Positions 17,207-25,711 of a stretch of DNA of 49,989 nt are shown in pieces. The position numbers and the translations under genes were made by a program. Under the pieces are notes generated by a model. It made no database searches. It saw nothing but the letters and a program-made list of their open reading frames with translations, and was not told the origin of the DNA. The first letter of the stretch is position 1. Each line of letters starts with the position of its first letter. The DNA comes from Gemmatimonadota bacterium (GTDB taxonomy: Bacteria > Gemmatimonadota > Gemmatimonadetes > Longimicrobiales > RSA9): assembly GCA_039715185.1 (NCBI GenBank), contig JBDLIA010000014.1:1-49989 (forward strand), written 5' to 3'.

Positions 17207-18561
17207 AGATCCTGGTCATAGACGACGAGCCGGGGCTGCGCCAGACGGTGTCGCTCGTATTGAGCGAAGAGGGATATCAGGTCAACGCTGCCTCGGACGG
17301 CGAAGAGGGCCTCGTGCGGGCCGAAGAGCTCGAGCCGGACATCATCCTGTGTGATGTCCGCATGCCCAGGCTTCCCGGGATCGAGTTCCTGGAGCGTTAC
17401 CGGGCTTCAGGGGGCACCGCCCTCGTAATCGTCATGACCGCCTACGGGAGCACCGAGCTGGCAATCGAGGCGATGAAGAAGGGCGCCTACGACTACCTGC
17501 CGAAGCCGTTCGCGGCCGACCAACTGGTCCTGACTCTCAAGAAGGCTCAGGAGCGGGAGTCGCTCAGAAAAGAGGTGCGTCGCCTGCGCAAGGAAGTGCG
17601 CGCCGAGCGGCAGTTCGGTGAGATCATCGCGCGCTCGCCGGCGATGACCCGGGCGCTCGCCACGGCGGCCAAGGTTGCGAGGCATCCTTCGCCGGTGTTG
17701 GTGACCGGCGAGACCGGTACCGGCAAGGAGCTGGTCGCCCGGCTGATCCACACGGAGAGCGAGCGCGCCGACGCTCCGTTCCTGGCGATCAACTGCGGCG
17801 CGATCCCGGAGAACCTGTTGGAGTCCGAGCTCTACGGTCACGTCAAGGGCGCCTTCACCGGCGCCGACCGCGACAAGGTGGGGTTATTCGAGGAGGCCGA
17901 CGGAGGCACCGTTTTCCTGGACGAGATCGGCGACATGCCGCTCTCGCTTCAGGTCAAGCTCCTGCGCACGCTGCAGGAGGGGGAGGTCCGCCGCGTTGGT
18001 GACGCGCGCACGCGCACGGTCGACGTGCGCGTCGTGTCTGCGACGAACAAGAACCTCGAGAAGGAGATCAAGGAAGAGGCCTTTCGTAGGGATCTCTTCT
18101 ATCGGCTGGCGGTCGTGGTCATCCACCTCGCGCCGCTGCGTCAGCGCAAGGAGGAGATTCCCCTGCTGATCAAGCACTTCGTCGAACGGTATTCGGACAA
18201 GCTGAGTGTCGACGTCGACGGAGTCGACGGGCAGGCGATGGAGCTGCTGCAGGCCTATACCTGGCCCGGTAACGTGCGCGAGCTGGAGAACTCGGTCGAG
18301 CGCGCGCTCGTCTTGACGGAGGGGCCGAAAATCTCCGCCGAGGATCTGCCTGAGCAGATTCGATCGCCGGTGAGGGCGTTCGACGAGCCGGACCTGCTCG
18401 AGGACGAGCTGTCCGTCAAGAAGCACGGCGCCGCGCTGGAGCGCCGGCTGATCAAGAAGGCGTTGGAGCGCACGGGCGGCAACAAGACCCGCGCCGCCGA
18501 GCTGCTGGAATTGAGCTCTCGGGCCCTCCTGTACAAGATCCGCGACTACGGGTTGAACTGA
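17203..18561 (+). CDS. Sigma-54 dependent response regulator (second of the pilus locus)
   Basis: A 452-residue NtrC-family protein: receiver with Asp51 ([13 protein letters not shown]) and Lys in LPKPF; AAA+ domain with Walker A (TGETGTGKE), a standard GAFTGA loop and Walker B (VFLDEIGD); Fis-type helix-turn-helix at the C-terminus ([20 protein letters not shown]). Translation is coupled to the kinase before it. The minor-pseudopilin operon starts 53 bases after its stop, which suggests a pilus-related target, but no -24/-12 element was seen in that gap. Confidence 0.92.
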   Translation: MKILVIDDEPGLRQTVSLVLSEEGYQVNAASDGEEGLVRAEELEPDIILCDVRMPRLPGIEFLERYRASGGTALVIVMTAYGSTELAIEAMKKGAYDYLPKPFAADQLVLTLKKAQERESLRKEVRRLRKEVRAERQFGEIIARSPAMTRALATAAKVARHPSPVLVTGETGTGKELVARLIHTESERADAPFLAINCGAIPENLLESELYGHVKGAFTGADRDKVGLFEEADGGTVFLDEIGDMPLSLQVKLLRTLQEGEVRRVGDARTRTVDVRVVSATNKNLEKEIKEEAFRRDLFYRLAVVVIHLAPLRQRKEEIPLLIKHFVERYSDKLSVDVDGVDGQAMELLQAYTWPGNVRELENSVERALVLTEGPKISAEDLPEQIRSPVRAFDEPDLLEDELSVKKHGAALERRLIKKALERTGGNKTRAAELLELSSRALLYKIRDYGLN

Positions 18562-18614
18562 CCCGACCCAGGTAGCCATGTCATGGCCCCGGGGCGCGTC
18601 GCAGCGTCCCGGGT

Positions 18615-19082
18615 ATGAACGTCAATCTCAAGCACCGTTCCGGTTTCACCCTCATCGAGGTGCTGGCCACCCTCGCCGTGCTGCTCGTGCTCACGGGCAT
18701 CGCCGGAGGCGGCGCGCGCGGCCTCTCGGAACGCGCCCGCGTGCGGGGGGCGCGCGACGCCACCGCGGCGCTGATCAGCCTGGCCCGGGCCGAGGCACCG
18801 GCGCGCAGCGGGGCGCACGTCGAGGTGGACCTCGGTACCGGTCGCGTCGTCGTTCGCGCCGGTAGGCCACCGCCCGCCGCCGGACCGGACATCGCCGCGC
18901 TCGACCTGCGAGAGCGCTTCGGGGTCAGCCTCGACAGTCGCGGCCGCGCGGAGGGCGCCGTCTACCTGATCTTCGACCCATACGGGATCGGCCGGGTGGC
19001 GAGTCGCACCCTGCGCTTCACGCGCGGCGCGTACAGCGCGGGCCTGACCGTGTCGTCGTACGGCAGGGTGGTACGATGGTGA
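18615..19082 (+). CDS. GspH/FimT-like minor pseudopilin (operon A, first gene)
   Basis: A 155-residue prepilin: leader MNVNLKHRSG, then FTLIEVLATLAVLLVLTGIAGG with Glu5. The C-terminal part (RTLRFTRGAYSAGLTVSSYGRV) matches the closing strands of GspH/FimT proteins. Minor pseudopilins of this type form part of the complex that starts pilus assembly. It overlaps the next gene by 7 bases. Confidence 0.85.
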   Translation: MNVNLKHRSGFTLIEVLATLAVLLVLTGIAGGGARGLSERARVRGARDATAALISLARAEAPARSGAHVEVDLGTGRVVVRAGRPPPAAGPDIAALDLRERFGVSLDSRGRAEGAVYLIFDPYGIGRVASRTLRFTRGAYSAGLTVSSYGRVVRW

Positions 19083-19435
19083 CGTCGCGCCACGGGTTTA
19101 CCCTCGCCGAGGTGCTGGTCGCGCTTCTGCTCATTTCTTTCGGGGCGCTCGGCCTCGCCGCGATGGCGGCGCAGGTGACGCGCTCCACCCGGCGGTCGCT
19201 CGAGATCGAGCGCGCGGTGGCGCGAGCGTCGTGGGTCATGGACTCTCTGCTCTCGGTCCCGCCCGTCAGCGCGGGCTCGGACCGTGCCGGGGACCTCCGC
19301 ATCGAGTGGTCTCCGGCCGCGACGGGCGTGCTGCTCACGAGGGTCCTCGACCGAACCGACAACCCGCTCGTCTCCCTCTACGCCCGCGAAGGCTTGCCCC
19401 TGCCCGACCCGCCCGTCGGGGCTGGCCCCCGATGA
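19076..19435 (+). CDS. PilV-like minor pseudopilin (operon A)
   Basis: A 119-residue prepilin, short for the family. Leader MVTSRHG, then FTLAEVLVALLLISFGALGLAAMAA, the PilV/GspI pattern with Glu at position 5. The soluble domain is small (SLEIERAVARASWVMDSLL; IEWSPAATGVLLTRV). The stop overlaps the following start (ATGA), so the genes are translationally coupled. Confidence 0.82.
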   Translation: MVTSRHGFTLAEVLVALLLISFGALGLAAMAAQVTRSTRRSLEIERAVARASWVMDSLLSVPPVSAGSDRAGDLRIEWSPAATGVLLTRVLDRTDNPLVSLYAREGLPLPDPPVGAGPR

Positions 19436-20154
19436 ATGGCGCTCGCTGCGGCGCGCGACCACCTCCGGGCTTCGCCCTTACCGAGCTGCTGGTCGCGGCG
19501 ACCCTGGGAGGCGCGCTGCTGACCGCCGCCTTCGCTCTGCTCGGTTCTCAAGCTCGCCTCAGTCGGCTTCAGCACGCGGTCGTGCGGGCAGCCGAGGTCG
19601 TGCGCATCTCCGGGCTCGCGATTCCGGGAGAAACGAGGTTCGCCTTGCCCGCCGACATCGACGTGGCCGGCGACTCCATGGTCATCAGGGCGGTGCGTGG
19701 CGTGGGGATCGTGTGCGCCTCGGCCGGAAGCGACGTGCTGGTCCGTTTCCGCGGGATGCGCAGCCCCGACCCAGCCAAGGATTCGGTGCTTCTCTCCGGC
19801 GCGGCGGTCGAACGCGCCATGGACCTGCAAGCGGACGCCGCCGACCCCGGGGGATGCGCGGCGGCGGAGGGCGAGGAAATTCGGCGCTGGCAGACGGCCG
19901 CGGGAGCCCTGGACCCCGGGTCGGTCCTGCACCTGTTCGAGCGCGGCTCCTACCACGTGTCGGGAGGCGCCCTCCGCTATCGGCGCGGGCGGGGCGGCCG
20001 CCAGCCGCTGACGGATGAAGCCTTGGCCCCGGGCGGCGGTTTCGCCGTCGAGGGCCCCCCCGCGGCGCTGGTGCTCGACCTGGTGGTCTCGCTGCCCGAC
20101 GGCGGAGACCCTCAGGCGTGGCGAGTCGCCGCGCGGCTGTGGAACTGGCCGTGA
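19432..20154 (+). CDS. PilW-like minor pseudopilin (operon A)
   Basis: A 240-residue prepilin from the ATG at 19432 within ATGA. Leader MNGARCGARPPPG, then FALTELLVAATLGGALLTAAFALL; Glu5 kept. The soluble domain has Cys residues at GIVCASAGS and ADPGGCAAAEG that could pair. The order after PilV and the larger size suggest the PilW/GspJ group. It overlaps the next gene by 4 bases. Confidence 0.78.
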   Translation: MNGARCGARPPPGFALTELLVAATLGGALLTAAFALLGSQARLSRLQHAVVRAAEVVRISGLAIPGETRFALPADIDVAGDSMVIRAVRGVGIVCASAGSDVLVRFRGMRSPDPAKDSVLLSGAAVERAMDLQADAADPGGCAAAEGEEIRRWQTAAGALDPGSVLHLFERGSYHVSGGALRYRRGRGGRQPLTDEALAPGGGFAVEGPPAALVLDLVVSLPDGGDPQAWRVAARLWNWP

Positions 20155-21197
20155 GAGGATCCGGGCGGCGGGACGGCTTCGTTTTGCTGGGCGTCCTCGC
20201 GACGCTCCTGGTTCTGGGCATCGCGGCGGTGGCTTCGGCGGCCGTCGCGTCGGCCGTGGCGCGCGTACAGGAGTCCCGTTTGCAGGCGGAGCGGGCCCGC
20301 CTGGCGGCGGTCAGCGGGGTCCACGCCGCGATCGACGACTGGCCAGCCGATAGCGTGGCGTCGCTGGCGCCGGGCGAGCGGTTTCTGCTCGCGCCCGGCG
20401 GCGTCACCGGAGGCGGTCGCTACCAGGTGACCGTAGAGCGACTGGCCGTTGGCCGCGCGCTGGTTCGCTCCCGCGGCTGGGTCGAGGAGAGCGGCTCCCC
20501 GAGGGCGGAGTTGAGCATAGGAAGAGCGGTGACGTTGCTGTGCGGCTGCGACCTCGGCGACTCGATAGACGCCGCGGTGGAGGTGGCCGGGTCCGTCGCC
20601 GTGCCGGCGGGCGGCAAGGTGGAGGCGTTTGGGGTCGCCGCCATACGGGTCGACTCCGGTGTCGTGCCGGAGAGCCTCGCCGGGACCGTATCCGGCGACC
20701 CTCCCCTGGATGCGTCGGGCTTCACGCCCCTCGGCGCCGCCGCGGCGTGGTCTGCTCTCGCCGACCACGAAGCGGCCGGCACCCTCGCGCCGTCGCCGAC
20801 GCTGCTCGCGGACGGCTCCTGCGACAAGTCGGTGGCTTCGAACTGGGGCGACCCGTCGTCATCGGCCAGCGCGTGCTCCGGGTACGCGCCCGTGATCCGC
20901 GCCCCCTCGAGCCTGCGCCTGGACGGCGGGCTCGGGCAGGGCATCCTGATCGCCGAGCAGGAACTCGTGCTGGCCGCCGGGAGTCGCTACGACGGGCTGG
21001 TGCTCGCGTTCGGGCCGGTCCGCGTGGAGGCGGGCGCGTCGCTGTTCGGGGCGATAGTCGCCGCGTCGCCGGCGGCCCGCGTAGAGGTGGCCGGCGAGGT
21101 GATCCTCGACCCGGCCGCCCTCGTCGCGGCGCTATCCAGCGCGCTCGAAGGCAGGCCCTTCGAGGCGAGTGGGAGGAGGTGGACGGCGCTCTTCTGA
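20151..21197 (+). CDS. PilX-like minor pseudopilin, large (operon A)
   Basis: A 348-residue protein starting at the GTG at 20151 inside GTGA. Basic leader VRGSGRRDG, then FVLLGVLATLLVLGIAAVASA, the loose PilX-type helix lacking Glu5. A long soluble domain has a C-terminal module with Cys224, Asn-Trp-Gly at 231-233, Cys242 and GQGIL at 262-266, then short beta repeats (GLVLAFGPVRVEAGASLFGAIVA shape). The same module at the same spacing occurs in the PilX-like gene of operon B. It ends the first pseudopilin operon; 213 bases without a clear gene follow. Confidence 0.75.
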   Translation: MRGSGRRDGFVLLGVLATLLVLGIAAVASAAVASAVARVQESRLQAERARLAAVSGVHAAIDDWPADSVASLAPGERFLLAPGGVTGGGRYQVTVERLAVGRALVRSRGWVEESGSPRAELSIGRAVTLLCGCDLGDSIDAAVEVAGSVAVPAGGKVEAFGVAAIRVDSGVVPESLAGTVSGDPPLDASGFTPLGAAAAWSALADHEAAGTLAPSPTLLADGSCDKSVASNWGDPSSSASACSGYAPVIRAPSSLRLDGGLGQGILIAEQELVLAAGSRYDGLVLAFGPVRVEAGASLFGAIVAASPAARVEVAGEVILDPAALVAALSSALEGRPFEASGRRWTALF

Positions 21198-21410
21198 GTG
21201 GCCCGGTGGGGGCGCCTGAATCGCGAGATCCGTTGCAGCGGGGGGACAAACCTCGGCCGAGCCGTCGCGCAACATGTTTCCGTGCCTCCAAGTTTTTTCC
21301 CCGCAAAGGCACCGGAGGAAACTCGCAAGTCGCTGTTTTACAATGAGTTAGATCCAGGCATAGATCGTGGTGATATGATCGCGCGCAAACGCGAGAGTAT
21401 CGGGATAACC

Positions 21411-21857
21411 ATGATGAGAAATCGAACGGGCTTCACGGTGATCGAACTGCTGATCACGATGGTCATCGGTAGCGTGCTGGCCACCATCGTTTCGCAGGGC
21501 GTGGGCTCTTACATGCGGCGCCGATCGCTGGACGACAGCCGCGCGGCGGTCATCCACATGGCGGCCCGTGCCCGTTCGTTGGCCATGGAGCGAGGCTCCG
21601 CTTCGCTGAGCATCGATCCCGACCTGGACACAGTCACGCTCGTGCAGGGCACCGACACCGTCGATGTCCTGCTGATCGAGACGGACTACGGCGCGGACCT
21701 CACGGCCGCGCAGCCGCTCACGGTGTGCTATTCGCCCCGTGGCTTCGCGCTGGCCGCGTGCACGAATTTCACGGCCAACCAGACGCTGCAGCTGACCTTC
21801 CACAACGAGTCGGCGAATCTTCTGCTACGTCCGCTTGGTCAAGTGGAGGTGATGTGA
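21411..21857 (+). CDS. GspH/FimT-like minor pseudopilin (operon B, first gene)
   Basis: A 148-residue prepilin from the ATG at 21411; an ATG at 21375 (GTGGTGAT before it) is also open and would give a 19-residue leader. Leader MMRNRTG, then FTVIELLITMVIGSVLATIVSQG with Glu5. The C-terminal part (NQTLQLTFHNESANLLLRPLGQV) ends in the GspH/FimT pattern. Two Cys (LTVCYSPRG; LAACTNF) may pair. It overlaps the next gene by 4 bases. Confidence 0.83.
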   Translation: MMRNRTGFTVIELLITMVIGSVLATIVSQGVGSYMRRRSLDDSRAAVIHMAARARSLAMERGSASLSIDPDLDTVTLVQGTDTVDVLLIETDYGADLTAAQPLTVCYSPRGFALAACTNFTANQTLQLTFHNESANLLLRPLGQVEVM

Positions 21858-22246
21858 ACGCGCCTCGTCCGAGCCGCGACGGCTTCACGATAATCGAGCT
21901 GGTCATCGCGCTGGCCGTTCTCTCGATCGGCCTTCTCGCGATGGCTTCCGTGATGGGCACGCTGGTCATGCAGACCCGCGCCTCGGACATACGCACGGAG
22001 CGCGCGTTCGCGGTCCAGCAGACCGTGGAGAGGCTGCGAGCGGTGTCGTTGTCGACCATCGACGACCGGGCCGAGGCCGACGCCATGTCGGTGGGGAGCT
22101 ACGCCGTCTGGTGGAGCACCGCGGACGCCACCTCGCTCAAGCGTCAGATGGAGATTTTCACGAAGGGTCCGGGCTTCGTGCCGGGCGACGGCTTCATGGA
22201 CGCCAAGCTGGACACCTTTCGGGTCACCCTCGCTCGGATCGACTGA
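21854..22246 (+). CDS. PilV-like minor pseudopilin (operon B)
   Basis: A 130-residue prepilin starting at the GTG at 21854 (GTGA overlap) with GGAGGT just upstream. Leader VNAPRPSRDG, then FTIIELVIALAVLSIGLLAMASV, the PilV-type helix with Glu5. The soluble domain (ERAFAVQQTVERLRAVSL; YAVWWSTADATSLKRQM) fits PilV. The next gene starts 3 bases after its stop. Confidence 0.83.
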   Translation: MNAPRPSRDGFTIIELVIALAVLSIGLLAMASVMGTLVMQTRASDIRTERAFAVQQTVERLRAVSLSTIDDRAEADAMSVGSYAVWWSTADATSLKRQMEIFTKGPGFVPGDGFMDAKLDTFRVTLARID

Positions 22247-22249
22247 ATC

Positions 22250-23200
22250 ATGACTTCCAAGCTGCGACGGGTCCTGAGGGGCGCCTGGGTGAAGCGCGCG
22301 CAAGCCGCCGATGGTCGTGCGGGGTTCACGGTGGTGGAGTTGCTGGTGGTGAGCGTCCTCGGCGCGGTGGTCCTCGGCGCCGTCTTCCAGACGCTGTCGA
22401 TCCAGAACCGGACGTTTCAGCGGCAGAGCGCCACCATAGCCGCCCAGGAGGCGTCGCGCACGACGCTGGCCGTGCTCTCCGGCGAGCTGCGCGAGGTCAG
22501 CAGCACGGGCCAGGACCTGGTGGCCGCAACCTCCAACATCGTGATCATGCGGGTGCTCCGGAAATTCGGATTCGTGTGCAACGCGGGGCCCGCGGGCACC
22601 GTCTCCGTCTGGGAGCTGGGACAGCCGTACGCGGTGGGAGACAGCGTCTTCGTGTTCTCGCAGGGTGCGGACCTGGTCGATCCGGACGACGACGCCTGGC
22701 TGGCCGGGGAGGTTACGTCGGTCATAAACGGTGTCGGTCCGACGGGCTGCGGCATCACTTGGCCCAAGGAGACGCTGAGCGGCATGCCCGACGGGGATTA
22801 CGACATAGCGACCATCAGCGTCAGTTCGGCGGTCCCGTTGTCGAACGTGGGGCGCGGCGCGCCGGTGAGAAGCTTCGAGCGAGTGGTCTACTTCCGCTGG
22901 GAGCTCGGCGGTGAGGCCGTGCTGGCTCGCTGGACGCCGGCCGACGGAGTGATCCCCCTCGTGGGCCCGCTCGCGCCCGGAGGGGCCGGCCTGAAATTCG
23001 AGTACTTCGACACGGATGGCGCACAACTGGGCAGCGGCGGTGGGGCGCTGGCGGCGGCCGAGCTGGAGGAGGTGTCCTTCTTCACCATTTCGGTCCAGGG
23101 CCGGCAGGCCGCGGGCAGCATCGAGGCCGACGGGTTCTACGAGGACTCGCTCACGGTTTCGGTCTTCCTGCGCAACAACGATCAAAGCGCCCTGAACTAG
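22250..23200 (+). CDS. PilW-like minor pseudopilin (operon B)
   Basis: A 316-residue prepilin with a long 25-residue leader (ending DGRAG), then FTVVELLVVSVLGAVVLGAVFQTL, Glu5 present. The soluble domain is consistent with PilW/GspJ (TLAVLSGELREVSSTGQDLV; FERVVYFRWELGGEAVL; GLKFEYFDTDG). Single Cys at FVCNAG and TGCGI could pair. It is followed after 8 bases by the PilX-like gene. Confidence 0.85.
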   Translation: MTSKLRRVLRGAWVKRAQAADGRAGFTVVELLVVSVLGAVVLGAVFQTLSIQNRTFQRQSATIAAQEASRTTLAVLSGELREVSSTGQDLVAATSNIVIMRVLRKFGFVCNAGPAGTVSVWELGQPYAVGDSVFVFSQGADLVDPDDDAWLAGEVTSVINGVGPTGCGITWPKETLSGMPDGDYDIATISVSSAVPLSNVGRGAPVRSFERVVYFRWELGGEAVLARWTPADGVIPLVGPLAPGGAGLKFEYFDTDGAQLGSGGGALAAAELEEVSFFTISVQGRQAAGSIEADGFYEDSLTVSVFLRNNDQSALN

Positions 23201-23208
23201 AGGCTGAT

Positions 23209-24402
23209 ATGCAGCACGCAACAAACGACGAACGGGGATTCGCGCTGGCCGCCGCGGTGTTCGCGCTGGTGATTGTCGGCGCGCTGGTCACTGCGGGGTT
23301 CTTCGCCGCGTCGCAGGAGAGCCGCATCGGCTACAGCACCCAGTACGCGGCCGACGCGTTCTTCGCGGCCGAGCGCGGGCTGAACGAGCTGGTGGGCAGC
23401 AAGACCAAGGCGTTCTACAACGACTCGGTGGCCGACGACGCCATCGTCGAGCCGGCCGGATTCCAGGTGGTCCAGGTAGTCTCGGACGGCGTCGTGAGCG
23501 AGTTCTCCGTATCCGTGCGCGGTCTCGGCGACCAGCTCTTCTACGTGGAATCGACCGGTCGGGTCACCGGCGGTGGATCCTTCGGCGGCGCCGCGCGCCG
23601 CACCGGGATGGTCGTGCGCACCTTCGACCTGGACTTCGACGCCGACGCGGCGCTGATGAGCTTCGGTGGCGTGCGTACGCAGGGCGCGACCAACATCAGC
23701 GGGCTGGACGAGGCGCCGGCCGGCTGGGCGGGTTGCCCGGTGGGCAGCGACGGTCCTGGCGTGATCGCCAAGGACAGCTCTTCGGTAGACCCGGGCAACC
23801 AGACCACGCTCGACGGCGACCCGCCGGTCGATCAGGACACGACCATGACCGAGGACGATTTCCTGAAGTACGGCGGCCTGGACTACGATCGCCTCGCGGC
23901 CATGGCCGACGCCCAGTACCAGTACCGCGACGCCGAGGTGCTCAACAACATGGCGCCGTCGTACCTGTCCGGCGGCGCGTGCAACACCTTCGACGGCAAC
24001 AACTGGGGCGCGCCGCTCGACCAGACCGACGCCTGCGCGGGCCACTTCCCGCTCATGCACGCCAACGGCAACCTGACGGTGAACTCCGCGGCGTCGGGCC
24101 AGGGGATCCTGCTGGTGGACGGCGACCTCCGACTCACGGGCGGTTTCCAGTTCCACGGCGTGGTGATCGTGAAGGGCAAGCTGGTCATCGGCTCGGGCGG
24201 CGCCGATCTGCACGGCTCCGTGATGATTTTCAACGACGGAAACGACGTCCAGACCAACAATCTGGCGGGCGCTCCGACGTTCCAGTTTTCGAGCTGCGCG
24301 GTGGAGCGGGCGGTGGATTTGAACGCCGTGGCCAACAGGGCGTTTCCGCTCGGCGATCGCAGCTGGGTGGACCTGACGGCCACTGGTACATTAAGCTATT
24401 AG
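23209..24402 (+). CDS. PilX-like minor pseudopilin, large (operon B)
   Basis: A 397-residue protein: leader MQHATNDERG, then FALAAAVFALVIVGALVTAGFFA, lacking Glu5 as usual for PilX. Residues 40-60 (YAADAFFAAERGLNELV) match PilX N-terminal helices. The C-terminal module holds Cys258, Asn-Trp-Gly at 265-267, Cys276 and GQGIL at 297-301, then beta repeats (LRLTGGFQFHGVVIVKGKL). It is a clear paralogue of the operon A gene at 20151. A 255-base gap before pilM contains only a spurious-looking ORF. Confidence 0.83.
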   Translation: MQHATNDERGFALAAAVFALVIVGALVTAGFFAASQESRIGYSTQYAADAFFAAERGLNELVGSKTKAFYNDSVADDAIVEPAGFQVVQVVSDGVVSEFSVSVRGLGDQLFYVESTGRVTGGGSFGGAARRTGMVVRTFDLDFDADAALMSFGGVRTQGATNISGLDEAPAGWAGCPVGSDGPGVIAKDSSSVDPGNQTTLDGDPPVDQDTTMTEDDFLKYGGLDYDRLAAMADAQYQYRDAEVLNNMAPSYLSGGACNTFDGNNWGAPLDQTDACAGHFPLMHANGNLTVNSAASGQGILLVDGDLRLTGGFQFHGVVIVKGKLVIGSGGADLHGSVMIFNDGNDVQTNNLAGAPTFQFSSCAVERAVDLNAVANRAFPLGDRSWVDLTATGTLSY

Positions 24403-24657
24403 AGGCCCGGTACGATGACCGAGCGTTTTGGAATGGTCGCCGGACTCGGGCCGGCAGGATCGGCGGGAGCGTCGCTGCGGCGAAAGTCGCGACTCGCTTG
24501 CGCCTGGGATGAGGGAGATGAGGAGGCGGGGAGGACGACGACGAGGCGGCAGCCGATGGGCGCCACCCAAAGCAAGCGCGCGTGCGCGCTGGCGGCGGAG
24601 GCCCCGGTGAGCCGGCCCTCACCGATCCCCGGGTGCACACCCTGAACGGACAGTGCA

Positions 24658-25698
24658 ATGGCGATGTTCGGTCGTAACCGGATGTCCGCTGGCCTCGATA
24701 TAGGCAGCGGATTCATCAAGCTTGTCGTCCTGGATCACTCGGGTGATGAGCCGGAGGTCGTGCGTCTGACCACGAGCCCGCTCGTGCCCGACGCGATCGT
24801 CGAGGGCGAGATCATGGATCCCATCCTCGTGACCGAAACGCTGCGCTCCGTGCTCGACGGCGCGGACCTCAAGAAGACCGACGTGGTCGCCGCGGTCGGC
24901 GGCCACGACGTGATCATCAAGAGGATCCAGATGGACCGCATGAGCGAGCCGGACGCGCGCGACGTGATCCGCTGGGAGGCGGAGCAGCACGTGCCCTTCG
25001 ACATGGAGAGCGTGCAGCTCGATTTCCAGATCCTCGACCCGGACGGCAACGGCGCCCAGATGGACGTGCTGCTGGTGGCTGCCAAGCGTGAGCTGATCGA
25101 GAACCGGATGGGGCTGCTCGCCGACGCCGATGTAGCCGCCAAGATCGTCGACATCGACGCGTTCGCGCTGCACAACGCGTTCGCGTTGAACTATCCGGAC
25201 GGAACTGCGGGCCTGATCGCGCTGCTGAACATCGGCCACGAGACCACCAACATCAACCTGCTCCAGGACGGCGTCCCGGTCCTCGTCCGTGACATCCCCT
25301 TCGGCTCGCGCCGGTTGCGTGAGGCGCTGCAGCGCGAACGGGGCATGACCGCCGAAGCCGCCGAGGAGGCAATCCAGGGCCACGACGGCGGCGTCGACCT
25401 GGACGCCTTCGTCAGGGCGCGCTCGGAGGAGCTGGCGATCGGCGTCGAGCGCGCCACCGCCTTCGTCGGCGCGCAGTCGGGTGGTGGGCAACTGGGACGC
25501 GTTTTCATGTGCGGGGGCGGAGCCCGCGTGCCGGGCATCGTCGACGCAATGGGAGAGCGACTGAGCGTTCGCACCGAGATCGCCAACCCGCTGCAACGCT
25601 TGGCGATTCGACCGGAAATCCTGCAGTCCACGAACATCGAGGAGCTAGCGCCGATGCTGATGCTCCCGGTGGGCCTGGCACTGCGCAAGGCAGCGTGA
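24658..25698 (+). CDS. pilM: Type IV pilus assembly protein PilM
   Basis: A 346-residue cytosolic actin-like ATPase. The nucleotide-binding phosphate loop is GLDIGSGFIKLVVL; other segments typical of PilM include RDVIRWEAEQHVPFDM, LLNIGHETTNINLL and the adenosine motif MCGGGARVPGI. PilM binds the PilN N-terminus and links the inner-membrane alignment complex to the motor. It is the first of pilMNOPQ and is followed after 13 bases by pilN. Confidence 0.95.
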   Translation: MAMFGRNRMSAGLDIGSGFIKLVVLDHSGDEPEVVRLTTSPLVPDAIVEGEIMDPILVTETLRSVLDGADLKKTDVVAAVGGHDVIIKRIQMDRMSEPDARDVIRWEAEQHVPFDMESVQLDFQILDPDGNGAQMDVLLVAAKRELIENRMGLLADADVAAKIVDIDAFALHNAFALNYPDGTAGLIALLNIGHETTNINLLQDGVPVLVRDIPFGSRRLREALQRERGMTAEAAEEAIQGHDGGVDLDAFVRARSEELAIGVERATAFVGAQSGGGQLGRVFMCGGGARVPGIVDAMGERLSVRTEIANPLQRLAIRPEILQSTNIEELAPMLMLPVGLALRKAA

Positions 25699-25711
25699 GA
25701 GGGGGGCGGCC

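Noticed and set aside
21198-21410. Possible promoter (TACAAT near 21345) and hairpin between operons A and B
   Set aside because: The -10-like hexamer has no convincing -35 at correct spacing, and the T-run at 21293-21298 has no good stem before it. Operon B may have its own promoter here, but the sequence does not decide it.
24415-24645. 76-codon ORF between operon B and pilM
   Set aside because: Low-complexity Arg/Thr/Ala composition, no ribosome site and no family; I treat the 255-base gap as non-coding leader.
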